A DNA stretch of 64,000 nt from Nitratireductor thuwali (GTDB lineage: Bacteria > Pseudomonadota > Alphaproteobacteria > Rhizobiales > Rhizobiaceae), in assembly GCF_036621415.1 (NCBI RefSeq), contig NZ_CP030941.1:1426001-1490000 (forward strand), in the 5' to 3' direction. The notes beneath the pieces were generated by a model, which saw nothing but the letters and a program-made list of their open reading frames with translations, did no database searches and had not been told where the DNA came from. The position numbers and the translations under genes are program-made. Each line of letters begins with the position of its first letter. Within the stretch, counting starts at the first letter, position 1. Shown here in pieces: positions 25,390 to 34,583 of the stretch.

Positions 25390-26823
25390 TCATGAAGGCA
25401 GCAGGTCCCTGAGCCGGTGCCAGGCGATACGCTCCACCTGGCCGCAGGCCGTGGCGAATTCGGTTTCGCGGTCGTTGGCAATGCGCTGCTGGAATGCCCG
25501 CAGAATGCTTTCCTTGCTGTTGTCCTTGACCGCGATGATGAAGGGAAACCCGAAAGTCTCCACATATTGCGCGTTGAGACGGCTGAATGTCTCGCGCTCC
25601 TCGTCCGTCAGCGCATCGAGACCGGCCGAGGCCTGCTCCCGCGCCGATTCCGCCGTAAGGCGCTTGGCCGCGGCAAGCTTGCCCGCCAGGTCCGGGTGGG
25701 CGGTGAGAACGCGGAGCCGCTCCTCGTGGCTCGCGGAACGAAACGCCCGGCACAGCGCATTGTGCAGCCCTTCGGGGCTGTCGTGGGCGGGGCCCAGTTC
25801 CAGCCTGTGCGCCCGCTCGGCAATCCATGGGGAATGTTCGAACACGCCGCCGAACCGCTCGACGAATTCGGCCAGCCCCATGCGGCTGGGGCGCACCCTC
25901 GGCGCCTCGTAGGGGTGCGTCGTCATCCAGTGGGCGGCAATGTCCGCTCGCCGTGCGAGCCACACCCCGTCATGCCCCTTCACATACTCGATGAAGCGCT
26001 GCAGGGCGGCGGCCCGGCCCGGTCGCCCCGCCAGACGGCAGTGAAGTCCGATGCTCATCATCGCCGGCCGGCCGGCGGCGCCTTCAGAATAGAGCGTGTC
26101 GAAAGTGTCCTTGAGATAGGCGTAGAACTGGTCGCCGGAATTGAACCCCTGCGCCGTGGCGAACCGCATGTCGTTGACATCCAGCGTATAGGGAATGACG
26201 AGCTGCGGACGCGTGGCATTGCCCTGTCCGTCATGGTCGAGCCAATAGGGAAGGTCGTCGTCATAGGCGTCGGAGATCCAGTCGAAGCCACCTTCCTCGA
26301 TGGCGATCCTGACGGAATTCACGGAGGTGCGGCCGAGATAGAGCCCGCGCGGCCGCTCGCCGACCACTTCTGCATGCAGCCGGACAGCCTCGGCAAGATC
26401 GGCCCTCTCATCCTCCTCCGCATGATCGCGATAGTCGATCCAGCGCAAACCATGCGAGGCGATCTCCCACTCAGCTTTCTTCATTGCCGCCACCTGCTCG
26501 GGAGAGCGGGCGAGCGCGCTTGCCACGCCAAACACCGTCACCGGCACCTCCGCCGCCGTGAACATGCGGTGGAGCCGCCAAAAACCGGCGCGCGCGCCGT
26601 ATTCGTAGATCGATTCCATGTTCCAATGGCGCTTGCCTGGCCAGGGCGCGGCACCCACGATCTCGGAAAGAAACGCCTCGGACGCCGCATCGCCATGCAG
26701 CACGCAGTTTTCGCCGCCTTCCTCATAGTTGACGACGAATTGTACGGCTATACGCGCGCCGCCGGGCCATTTCGGGTTCGGCGGATTGGCTCCATAGCCA
26801 CGCATATTCCTGACGTATCGCAT
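25390..26823 (-). CDS. puuE-uraD: Fused allantoinase PuuE and OHCU decarboxylase UraD
   Basis: A 477-residue two-domain protein. Residues 1-310 are a polysaccharide-deacetylase-like metal-independent allantoinase (RNMRGYGANPPNPKWPGGAR, EIASHGLRWIDYRDH, MSIGLHCRLAGRPGR). Residues 318-477 are UraD (VLTAHPDLAGKLA, FGFPFIIAVKDNSKESIL). UraD makes S-allantoin from OHCU and PuuE opens it to allantoate, so the fusion joins two consecutive steps. The start is ATG at 26823 with AAGGGAAG upstream; GTG at 26826 is adjacent. It leads the minus-strand operon and is divergent from hiuH. Confidence 0.93.
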   Translation of the reverse strand: MRYVRNMRGYGANPPNPKWPGGARIAVQFVVNYEEGGENCVLHGDAASEAFLSEIVGAAPWPGKRHWNMESIYEYGARAGFWRLHRMFTAAEVPVTVFGVASALARSPEQVAAMKKAEWEIASHGLRWIDYRDHAEEDERADLAEAVRLHAEVVGERPRGLYLGRTSVNSVRIAIEEGGFDWISDAYDDDLPYWLDHDGQGNATRPQLVIPYTLDVNDMRFATAQGFNSGDQFYAYLKDTFDTLYSEGAAGRPAMMSIGLHCRLAGRPGRAAALQRFIEYVKGHDGVWLARRADIAAHWMTTHPYEAPRVRPSRMGLAEFVERFGGVFEHSPWIAERAHRLELGPAHDSPEGLHNALCRAFRSASHEERLRVLTAHPDLAGKLAAAKRLTAESAREQASAGLDALTDEERETFSRLNAQYVETFGFPFIIAVKDNSKESILRAFQQRIANDRETEFATACGQVERIAWHRLRDLLPS

Positions 26824-27031
26824 CACGCTTTGTCTTCCCTTCCCAATGGCTTTTCCCGCTGGCCCACCGCCGGTTCGCCGGGCCGCAGGATAGCCGATCG
26901 CCCGAGACCGTCATTCCCTTGAAAAATTTGAAAGACTTTTTGCGGCTCTCTCATCGCACCCCCCTTATGCTCGCCGATGATTTGCCGCACAATCGGTCAG
27001 GAACAAAACAATGAATGCAAAGGGATATCAG

Positions 27032-27397
27032 ATGGGCAAGCCCGCCGAAGGCCGGCTGACGACGCATGTGCTCGACACCGCCTCGGGCCAACCCGCAGCA
27101 GGCATGGAAATCGCGCTCTACCGGTTCAACGGCGAGGGCCGGACGCACCTCAAGACCGTCACCACCAACGCCGACGGGCGCTGCGACGCGCCGCTTCTGG
27201 AGGGCGGCGCCTTCGCGCCGGGCGAATATGAGCTCATCTTCGAAGTCGGCAACTATCTGCGCAAGCAGGGCGTGACGCTGCCGGCGCCGGCCTTCCTCGA
27301 CCGCGTGCCGATCCGCTTCGGCATCGCCGACGACGTTCACTACCATGTGCCGCTGCTCGTCTCGCCCTATGGTTATTCCACCTACCGGGGGAGCTGA
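27032..27397 (+). CDS. hiuH: 5-hydroxyisourate hydrolase
   Basis: A 121-residue transthyretin-like enzyme that hydrolyses 5-hydroxyisourate to [23 protein letters not shown] supplies the catalytic His, and the chain ends in the diagnostic YRGS. The ATG at 27032 is preferred over 27011 because AAGGGA stands at good spacing and the protein then begins like its family. The xdhA ATG follows immediately after its stop. Confidence 0.93.
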   Translation: MGKPAEGRLTTHVLDTASGQPAAGMEIALYRFNGEGRTHLKTVTTNADGRCDAPLLEGGAFAPGEYELIFEVGNYLRKQGVTLPAPAFLDRVPIRFGIADDVHYHVPLLVSPYGYSTYRGS

Positions 27398-28870
27398 ATG
27401 CCCAAGACGCGTCATCAGATCCGGTTCCTCCTGAACGACCGCGACGTCTCGCTGGCCGATGTCACGCCGGATGAAACCCTGCTCGACTATCTGCGCCTGC
27501 GCCGCCGCCTGACCGGCACCAAGGAAGGCTGCGCCGAGGGCGATTGCGGCGCCTGCACGGTCCTGGTTGGCCGCATTGCCGGAGACGAGCTCCTCTACGA
27601 GGCCGTCAATGCCTGCATCCGCTTTCTCGGCTCGCTCGACGGCTGCCATGTGGTCACGGTCGAGCATCTGAAGCGGACGGACGGGACGCTGCATCCGGTG
27701 CAGCAGGCCCTGGTGGACCATCATGGCTCCCAATGCGGCTTCTGCACGCCGGGCTTCGTCATGTCGCTCTACGCCCTCTGGATGCGCTCCCCCCAGCCGG
27801 GCGACCAGGCGATAGACAAGGCCCTTCAGGGCAACCTCTGCCGCTGCACCGGCTACGAGCCCATCGTCAAGGCCGCACGGGCGATCGCCGGCTACGGCGC
27901 GCCACAGGCCGATCCGCTGCATGGCGAGCGGGCGCGGGTGCGCGCGCGGCTTTCGGCCTTGGCTGATGGAAGCCGCGTCGAGATCGGCGAAGGTGCAAAC
28001 CGCCTCCTCGTGCCGTCCGATGTCGACGACCTGGCCGAAATCCTGCAGGCTGAACCCAACGCGACCATCGTCGCCGGCTCCACCGATGTCGGCCTGTGGG
28101 TCACCAAATTCATGCGCAATATCGCGCCTGCCGTGTTCATCGGCGGGCTGGGCGCGTTGCGAGCGATCGAGGAGGACGCGGCCAGCATCACCTTCGGTGC
28201 CGGCGTCAGCTATTCGGACGCTTTCTCCGTCCTTTCAGGCAGGATACCGCCGCTGGGCCGGCTGATCGACCGCATCGGCGGGGACCAGGTGCGCAACATG
28301 GGAACCATCGGCGGCAACATCGCCAATGGCTCGCCTATCGGCGACATGCCGCCGCCGCTGATCGCGCTGGGCGGCTCCCTCACCCTGCGCAAGGGCGATA
28401 CGCGCCGCACTATCGCGCTCGAAGACTATTTCATCGACTATGGCAAGCAGGATCGGGCGCCGGGAGAGTTCGTAGAGAAGATCCATGTACCGCTGCCCGA
28501 CCCGGACGCCCGCTTTGCGGTGTGGAAAGTGTCCAAGCGCCGCGACGAGGACATCACCGCCGTGCTGGGCGCCTTCAATGTCACCGTGCGCGACGGGTCC
28601 GTCGCGCAGGCCCGCATCGCCTATGGCGGCATGGCCGCCACGCCAAGGCGGGCAAAGGCCGTCGAAGCGGCACTCGTCGGGCGGCCGTGGTCGCAGGAAA
28701 CGGTCGATGCCGCCCTTGCCGCCTATGAGGCGGATTTCACGCCTATCAGCGACATGCGCGCATCGGCCGAATATCGCATGATGGCGGCGAAGAATCTTCT
28801 GCGGCGCTTCCATCTGGCAACGTCCGGTGGCGCGATGCCTCTGGAAGTCGCCCGCTATGAGGTGGCGTAA
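27398..28870 (+). CDS. xdhA: Xanthine dehydrogenase small subunit (2Fe-2S, FAD)
   Basis: A 490-residue subunit. Two [2Fe-2S] clusters are shown by KEGCAEGDCGACTV near residue 45, and CGFCTPGF (about 115) with CRCTGY (about 148). The FAD domain follows with AGSTDVGLWVTK and TIGGNIANGSPIGD. It passes electrons from the molybdenum subunit to NAD. It abuts hiuH and shares one base with xdhB (TAATG), giving a coupled hiuH-xdhAB-xdhC unit. Confidence 0.95.
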   Translation: MPKTRHQIRFLLNDRDVSLADVTPDETLLDYLRLRRRLTGTKEGCAEGDCGACTVLVGRIAGDELLYEAVNACIRFLGSLDGCHVVTVEHLKRTDGTLHPVQQALVDHHGSQCGFCTPGFVMSLYALWMRSPQPGDQAIDKALQGNLCRCTGYEPIVKAARAIAGYGAPQADPLHGERARVRARLSALADGSRVEIGEGANRLLVPSDVDDLAEILQAEPNATIVAGSTDVGLWVTKFMRNIAPAVFIGGLGALRAIEEDAASITFGAGVSYSDAFSVLSGRIPPLGRLIDRIGGDQVRNMGTIGGNIANGSPIGDMPPPLIALGGSLTLRKGDTRRTIALEDYFIDYGKQDRAPGEFVEKIHVPLPDPDARFAVWKVSKRRDEDITAVLGAFNVTVRDGSVAQARIAYGGMAATPRRAKAVEAALVGRPWSQETVDAALAAYEADFTPISDMRASAEYRMMAAKNLLRRFHLATSGGAMPLEVARYEVA

Positions 28871-31206
28871 TGACCAGACACGAGCCGCTCGACCTCAAGA
28901 AGGCGGAAATCTCCGGCGGTGTAGCCACCGACCGCCGACACGATTCCGCCCATAAGCATGTTACCGGCGAAGCCGTCTATATCGACGACATGGCAGAACC
29001 GGCCGGCACGCTACATGCCTATCTAGGCTTGTCGGCGGTTGCCCACGGCGTCATCCGGTCGATGGATCTCGACGCAGTGGCCGCCGCGCCCGGCGTGGTC
29101 ACCGTTCTAAATCACCAGGACGTGCCCGGCACGAACGACATCAGTCCGACCGGCCTCAATGACGAGCCGATTTTCACGCCGGACAGGGTGCAGTTCCTCG
29201 GCCAGCCGGTTTTCGCCGTCATCGCCGAAACGCGTGAGCAGGCACGCCGGGCCTGTACCCTGGCCAGGATCGAATATGAGGAACTGCCGGCGCTGATCGA
29301 CATCGCACAAGCCGGTGAAGACGCCCGCCTCGTCACCAAGCCGCTCACCCTGCAGCGCGGCAGCGTGGGCTTGGCGCTCCGGGCAGCGCCCAGGCGCGTC
29401 TCCGGCCGGATCCGCGTCGGCGGGCAGGATCACTTCTACCTTGAAGGCCAGATCGCCTTCGCCATGCCGGGCGAGGATCAGGACGTGACCGTCCACTCCT
29501 CCACGCAGCACCCGAGCGAGGTTCAGCATATGGTCGCCCATGCGCTGGGCGCGCCTTCCCACGCCGTCACCGTCGAGGTGCGGCGCATGGGCGGCGGCTT
29601 CGGCGGCAAGGAGACGCAGGCCAATCTGTTTGCGGCGGTCGCCGCCATCGCCGCGAAGAAGACGGGAAGGCCGGTCAAGATCCGCCCCGACCGCGACGAC
29701 GACATGACCGCCACCGGCAAGCGCCACGATTTCCTGATCGACTACGATGTCGGCTTCGATGAGGAAGGGCGGATACTGGGCGTCGATTTCACCTACTCGG
29801 CGCGCTGCGGCTTTTCCGCCGATCTTTCCGGTCCCGTCACGGACCGGGCGCTTTTCCATTGCGACAACACCTACTACTATCCTTCGGTCCGGGCAGTCTC
29901 TCGCCCGCTCTATACCAACACCGTCTCCAACACCGCCTTTCGCGGTTTCGGTGGCCCGCAGGGCATGCTGGGTGCCGAACGCATCATCGATGAGGTGGCT
30001 TTCGCGCTGGGCCGCGACCCGCTGGAAATCCGCAAGCGCAACCTCTACGGCGAGACCGACCGCAACGTGACGCCCTATCACCAGACGGTCGAGGATAGCG
30101 AAGCCGCGCACGTGATCGAGGAACTGGAGATCAGCGCCGGCTACGCGGACCGCCGGCGCGAGATCGCCGAGTTCAACGAGCGCAGCCCCATCGTCAAGCG
30201 GGGCATTGCGCTGACGCCGGTCAAGTTCGGCATCTCCTTCACCGCGACCCATTTCAACCAGGCCGGCGCGCTTGTGCACGTCTACACGGATGGCTCCATC
30301 CATCTCAATCATGGCGGCACCGAGATGGGACAGGGCCTCTACGTCAAGGTCGCCCAGATCGTCGCCGAGGAATTCCAGGTCGATATCGAGCAGGTGAAGA
30401 TCACCGCAACGACCACCGGAAAGGTGCCCAACACCTCGGCCACCGCTGCCTCGTCCGGTTCCGATCTCAACGGCATGGCCGCGCAAAACGCCGCGCGCCA
30501 GATCAAGGACCGCCTGATCGATTTCGCGACAGGCCAATATGAGGTTCCAAAGGAGCAGATAGAGTTCCTGCCCGGCCGGGTGCGCGTCGGCAACCAGGAA
30601 ATCCCTTTCGCCGAACTGGTGCGCCAGGCCTATATGGCCCGCGTCCAGCTTTCAGCCGCCGGGTTCTACAAGACGCCGAAGATCCATTGGGACCGCGACA
30701 AGGGCAAGGGCCGTCCCTTCTACTATTTCGCCTATGGCGCGGCCTGCTCGGAAGTCTCGGTCGACACGCTGACGGGCGAGTATGTCATCGAGCGCACCGA
30801 CATCCTCCACGAGACAGGACGCTCGCTCAACCGGGCCATCGACATTGGCCAGATCGAGGGCGGCTTCATTCAGGGCATGGGCTGGCTGACCACGGAAGAA
30901 CTCGTTTGGGACGACAAGGGCCGGCTGCGCACCCATGCGCCCTCGACCTACAAGATCCCGCTGGCCTCCGACCGGCCGAAAATATTCAATGTGGAGCTGG
31001 CCGATTGGGGTGAAAACCGCGAGAAGACCGTTCACCGCTCCAAGGCCGTCGGCGAGCCGCCTTTCATGCTGGCCATGTCGGTCCTGCACGCCCTGTCGGA
31101 CGCCGTGGCAAGCGTCGCCGGTCACAAGATCTGCCCGAGGCTTGATGCGCCGGCCACGCCTGAACGCGTGCTGATGGCGGTGGAGCGCCTGAGAGCGGAG
31201 GGTTGA
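28870..31206 (+). CDS. xdhB: Xanthine dehydrogenase molybdenum-binding subunit
   Basis: A 778-residue molybdopterin subunit that hydroxylates hypoxanthine and xanthine to urate. Cofactor-binding motifs are RRMGGGFGGKETQ, FRGFGGPQGMLGAE and NHGGTEMGQGLYVKV; the catalytic Glu is in KAVGEPPFML near residue 728. The length is normal. It follows xdhA with a one-base overlap and precedes xdhC. Confidence 0.96.
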   Translation: MTRHEPLDLKKAEISGGVATDRRHDSAHKHVTGEAVYIDDMAEPAGTLHAYLGLSAVAHGVIRSMDLDAVAAAPGVVTVLNHQDVPGTNDISPTGLNDEPIFTPDRVQFLGQPVFAVIAETREQARRACTLARIEYEELPALIDIAQAGEDARLVTKPLTLQRGSVGLALRAAPRRVSGRIRVGGQDHFYLEGQIAFAMPGEDQDVTVHSSTQHPSEVQHMVAHALGAPSHAVTVEVRRMGGGFGGKETQANLFAAVAAIAAKKTGRPVKIRPDRDDDMTATGKRHDFLIDYDVGFDEEGRILGVDFTYSARCGFSADLSGPVTDRALFHCDNTYYYPSVRAVSRPLYTNTVSNTAFRGFGGPQGMLGAERIIDEVAFALGRDPLEIRKRNLYGETDRNVTPYHQTVEDSEAAHVIEELEISAGYADRRREIAEFNERSPIVKRGIALTPVKFGISFTATHFNQAGALVHVYTDGSIHLNHGGTEMGQGLYVKVAQIVAEEFQVDIEQVKITATTTGKVPNTSATAASSGSDLNGMAAQNAARQIKDRLIDFATGQYEVPKEQIEFLPGRVRVGNQEIPFAELVRQAYMARVQLSAAGFYKTPKIHWDRDKGKGRPFYYFAYGAACSEVSVDTLTGEYVIERTDILHETGRSLNRAIDIGQIEGGFIQGMGWLTTEELVWDDKGRLRTHAPSTYKIPLASDRPKIFNVELADWGENREKTVHRSKAVGEPPFMLAMSVLHALSDAVASVAGHKICPRLDAPATPERVLMAVERLRAEG

Positions 31207-31243
31207 CTATCCAACGCCGGCGCTGCCGGGAAACCGAAAGCCC

Positions 31244-32044
31244 ATGACAACGACCGCCGACCGCCTCCAGACCTTCCTCGACGCCGCGCCTGCTGCGGCG
31301 CTGATCGAGGTGCGCGAGGCGAAGGGATCGACCCCGCGCGAAAAAGGGGCATGGATGCTGGTTTCCCCCGAAGCCATCTTCAACACGATAGGCGGCGGCC
31401 AGCTTGAATTCCTGGCGATAGACAAGGCCCGGCAGCTGATCGAACGGAACATCAGGACCGGAGCGCTCGACATTCCGCTCGGCCCCGAGATCGGCCAATG
31501 CTGCGGCGGCCATGTCGGCCTCGACATCCGCATCGTCACCGACAGCGAACGCGCCCGGATGCTGGAGCGCGCCCGCGCCGATGATGCAGCCCAACCCCAT
31601 GTCTACCTGTTCGGCGGCGGGCATGTCGGCCATGCGCTGGCACGGGCGCTCGCCCTGCTGCCCGTCCGTGCGGTTGTGGTGGAAACGCGCCAGGAAGCGC
31701 TCGAGGACTTCCCGCCCGACGTCGAAACACGGCTGACCGCCATGCCCGAGGAGATGGTGCACGCCGCCCCGCCGGGTTCTGCCTTTGTCGTGCTCACCCA
31801 CGATCACGCGCTCGATTTCCTCATCGTCTCCGAAGCGCTGGCGCGCGAGGATGCGGCCTATGTCGGCATGATCGGCTCGAAGACCAAGCGCGCGACCTTC
31901 AAGAGCTGGTACCTGAAAAACGGCGGCAGCGAGAGCCGCCTTACCCGGCTCGTGACCCCCATCGGCGGGAGCCATCTGCGCGACAAGCGCCCGGCGGTGA
32001 TCGCGGCCATGGCGGCCGCCGAGCTGATGGCCGCACTGGCGTAG
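31244..32044 (+). CDS. xdhC: Xanthine dehydrogenase accessory protein XdhC
   Basis: A 266-residue chaperone that binds molybdenum cofactor, helps its sulfuration and inserts it in XdhB. The N-terminal part has TIGGGQLEFLAIDKAR and QCCGGHVGLDI; the C-terminal Rossmann-like part has VYLFGGGHVGHALARALA, LTHDHALDFLIV and MIGSKTKRATF. It is the last gene of the xdh unit and converges with the LysR gene after a six-base gap. Confidence 0.94.
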   Translation: MTTTADRLQTFLDAAPAAALIEVREAKGSTPREKGAWMLVSPEAIFNTIGGGQLEFLAIDKARQLIERNIRTGALDIPLGPEIGQCCGGHVGLDIRIVTDSERARMLERARADDAAQPHVYLFGGGHVGHALARALALLPVRAVVVETRQEALEDFPPDVETRLTAMPEEMVHAAPPGSAFVVLTHDHALDFLIVSEALAREDAAYVGMIGSKTKRATFKSWYLKNGGSESRLTRLVTPIGGSHLRDKRPAVIAAMAAAELMAALA

Positions 32045-32049
32045 AGCCG

Positions 32050-32970
32050 TTACCGCCCCGTCAGCGCCTCGCCGATCAGGCGCTGGCAGCGCTCCGCCAT
32101 GAAATCGACCAGCAGCCGCACCTTCGGGTCCTGATATTTCTTGTGCGGATAGACCGCGGCCAGCTTGATCGGAACCGGCGGCGTTTCCGGCAGGACGACT
32201 TTGAGCCGCCAATCGCGCAGGAAAGGCTCTATCTCGAAGCGCGGCTTGTTGATGATGCCGCGTCCCGAAAGCGCCCAGCCGGTGATGACATCGCCGTCAT
32301 CCGTGTCGAACGGCCCCCGCACCTCGAATTTTCGCGGGCCTTCCGGCGTCTGCAGGGTCCAGAAATATTCGCGCAGGCCGGGAAACCGCAGCATCAGGCA
32401 ATCGTGCCCGTCCTCCACCAATTGCTCGGGCCGTTCCGGCGTGCCGCGCCGCGCGAGATACTCGGGCGAAGCGGCCAACACCCGCTCGCAATCCATGATG
32501 CCCCGCATGCGCAGGCTGGAATCTTCGAGCAGCCCCAGCTTGAAGGCCACGTCGATGCCTTCCTTCATCATGTCGACCTCATGGTCGGACAGGCGCAGCC
32601 TGACCTCGATATCGGGATAGCGGTCGCGGAACTCCGGAATGCCGCTCGCGATCATCCGCCGCCCGAGCCCCAGCGGCGCCGTCATGCGGATGATGCCGCG
32701 CGGCTGCCCCGAAAGCGCGGCGACGGAAGCCTCCGCCTCCGACACCGCCTCCAGCACCTTCTTCGCACCCTCATAGAACACCCGCCCCTGCTCGGTCGGC
32801 ATGAGTTGCCGCGTGGTGCGGTTGAACAGGCGCACGCCGAGATACTTTTCCAGCTCCTTCACCCGGTTGGAGGCGACGGCCGGGGAGATGCGCATGTCGC
32901 GCCCGGCGGCCGACAGATTGCCGAGTTCCACCACCCGCACGAAGACTGCTATGTTGTCGAGATAAGCCAT
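32050..32970 (-). CDS. LysR-family regulator
   Basis: A 306-residue LysR regulator. The winged helix is at the N-terminus (LGNLSAAGRDMRISPAVASN) and the effector-binding domain follows (MTAPLGLGRRMIASGIPEF). The sequence is of the CrgA/DmlR-like subgroup. Lying between the xdh and urate hydroxylase genes, it probably controls purine catabolism. The large inverted-repeat element at 33064-33329 separates it from the divergent urate hydroxylase gene. Confidence 0.88.
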   Translation of the reverse strand: MAYLDNIAVFVRVVELGNLSAAGRDMRISPAVASNRVKELEKYLGVRLFNRTTRQLMPTEQGRVFYEGAKKVLEAVSEAEASVAALSGQPRGIIRMTAPLGLGRRMIASGIPEFRDRYPDIEVRLRLSDHEVDMMKEGIDVAFKLGLLEDSSLRMRGIMDCERVLAASPEYLARRGTPERPEQLVEDGHDCLMLRFPGLREYFWTLQTPEGPRKFEVRGPFDTDDGDVITGWALSGRGIINKPRFEIEPFLRDWRLKVVLPETPPVPIKLAAVYPHKKYQDPKVRLLVDFMAERCQRLIGEALTGR

Positions 32971-33063
32971 GCTGGCATTTCAATCCTGTCGCGAAGGTAT
33001 TTTCCAGAAAATTTTGAAAGTCATCGTGCCGGCGCCCCCTTTCCGTTTGCCGCTCATTCCGGG

Positions 33064-33329
33064 ATACCAAGGACCATGGATAATGACCGATTTGATGAGA
33101 CAGGGCGATCCGCTGGCTAGGCGCGCTGTACAGGGCGATGCAGCCCATCGTCCAAGCAGCGCAACGACGTCCAGCGGTTCGTCCTGTCTCACCCGAAGGG
33201 CCGGGTTATTGTGCGCCGTGGCGGCGTTGCCCCACGCTTGTGATGCAAAGGCATCACGGCGCGCGGCGCGCCTTGCCACGGCGCACAATCCCTCCGGTCA
33301 AATCGGCCGTTATCCATGGTCCTTGGTAT
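33064..33329. repeat. 266-bp three-armed inverted-repeat element
   Basis: The outer arms, 33064-33095 and 33298-33329, are inverted copies (30 of 32 bases match; they begin ATACCAAGGACCATGGATAA). Inside are two further dyads: 33096-33116 with 33171-33191 (19 of 21), and 33208-33222 with 33275-33289 (15 of 15, ATTGTGCGCCGTGGC), plus a small TGATGC/GCATCA hairpin at 33241-33256. No open frame is credible. A single strand would fold as a cloverleaf-like form. It may be a MITE, a rhizobial mosaic element or a structured leader of the next gene. Confidence 0.75.
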
Positions 33330-33360
33330 ACACCTCGCGTCAAAAGGAGCGGGAACGAAC

Positions 33361-34575
33361 ATGAACGACATCGCCGTCATCTGGGACTGGATCGGCTTCA
33401 TAGTGCGCTGGCTGCATGTGGTGACCGCGATCGCCTGGATTGGCTCGTCCTTCTATTTCATCGCCCTCGATCTGGGCCTGCGGCGCGACGGACCTCTTCC
33501 GGAAGGCGCGGCCGGCGAGGAATGGCAGGTCCATGGCGGTGGCTTCTACCATATCCAGAAGTATCTGGTCGCGCCCGCCGCCCTGCCCGAGCATCTGACC
33601 TGGTTCAAGTGGGAATCCTATTGGACCTGGCTGTCGGGAGCCGCGCTTCTGGCAATCATCTACTATGCCGGCGCCGATCTATACCTGATCGACCGCAACG
33701 TGCTCGACATCTCCGTTCCCGTCGCCATCCTCATTTCGATGGCTTCCATCGGGCTCGGCTGGGTTCTTTACGACCTTCTGTGCAAGTCGCCGCTCGGCCG
33801 CAACGACACGACCCTGATGCTGGTGCTCTACGCCATCCTGGTGGCGATGAGCTGGGGCTATACTCAGCTTTTCACCGGCCGCGCCGCCTTCCTGCATCTG
33901 GGCGCCTTCACCGCGACCATCATGACCGCCAACGTCTTCCTCATCATCATTCCTAACCAGAAGATCGTGGTTGCCGATCTGAAGGCCGGCCGGAAACCGG
34001 ATCCCAAACTCGGCGCGCAGGCAAAGCAGCGTTCGCTGCACAACAACTACCTCACCCTGCCCGTGGTTTTCCTGATGCTGTCGAACCACTACCCGCTGGC
34101 ATTCGGAACCGAGTTCAACTGGGTCATCGCCTCGCTGATCTTCATCGTGGGCGTTCTGATCCGGCACTATTTCAACACGGCCCATGCGGGCAAGGGCCAC
34201 CCGCATTGGACCTGGGGCGCGGCGGCGGTGCTGTTCGTCATCATCATGTGGCTGTCCACCGTTCCCGCCGTCCTGACGGGAGAGCGGCAGGTCAGCGCCG
34301 CCGAGGAACGCTTCATCGCCTCTGCCCACTTTCCCGCCGTCCGTGACACGGTGATGGGCCGCTGCGCCATGTGCCACGCCGCCGAGCCTGCCTATGACGG
34401 CGTGCCCGTCGCACCCAGCAACGTCAAGCTCGACACCGACGCCGAAATCGCCGCCCACGCCCGCGAGATCTACCTTCAGGCCGGCCGCAGCCACGCCATG
34501 CCGCCCGGCAATGTGTCCGGCATGAGCGAGCAGGAACGCCGATTGCTGGTAACGTGGTTCGAGGAAGCACGGTAA
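33361..34575 (+). CDS. puuD: Membrane urate hydroxylase PuuD with cytochrome c domain
   Basis: A 404-residue integral membrane protein. About eight transmembrane segments (starting WDWIGFIVRWLHVVTAIAW) precede a C-terminal cytochrome c domain with CAMCHA near residue 335. PuuD oxidises urate to 5-hydroxyisourate using the respiratory chain rather than oxygen. The ATG at 33361 is preferred over an upstream start because AAGGAGCGGG precedes it and upstream codons fall in the inverted-repeat arm. It starts the puuD-guaD-glycerate kinase unit. Confidence 0.94.
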   Translation: MNDIAVIWDWIGFIVRWLHVVTAIAWIGSSFYFIALDLGLRRDGPLPEGAAGEEWQVHGGGFYHIQKYLVAPAALPEHLTWFKWESYWTWLSGAALLAIIYYAGADLYLIDRNVLDISVPVAILISMASIGLGWVLYDLLCKSPLGRNDTTLMLVLYAILVAMSWGYTQLFTGRAAFLHLGAFTATIMTANVFLIIIPNQKIVVADLKAGRKPDPKLGAQAKQRSLHNNYLTLPVVFLMLSNHYPLAFGTEFNWVIASLIFIVGVLIRHYFNTAHAGKGHPHWTWGAAAVLFVIIMWLSTVPAVLTGERQVSAAEERFIASAHFPAVRDTVMGRCAMCHAAEPAYDGVPVAPSNVKLDTDAEIAAHAREIYLQAGRSHAMPPGNVSGMSEQERRLLVTWFEEAR

Positions 34576-34583
34576 AGGAAATC

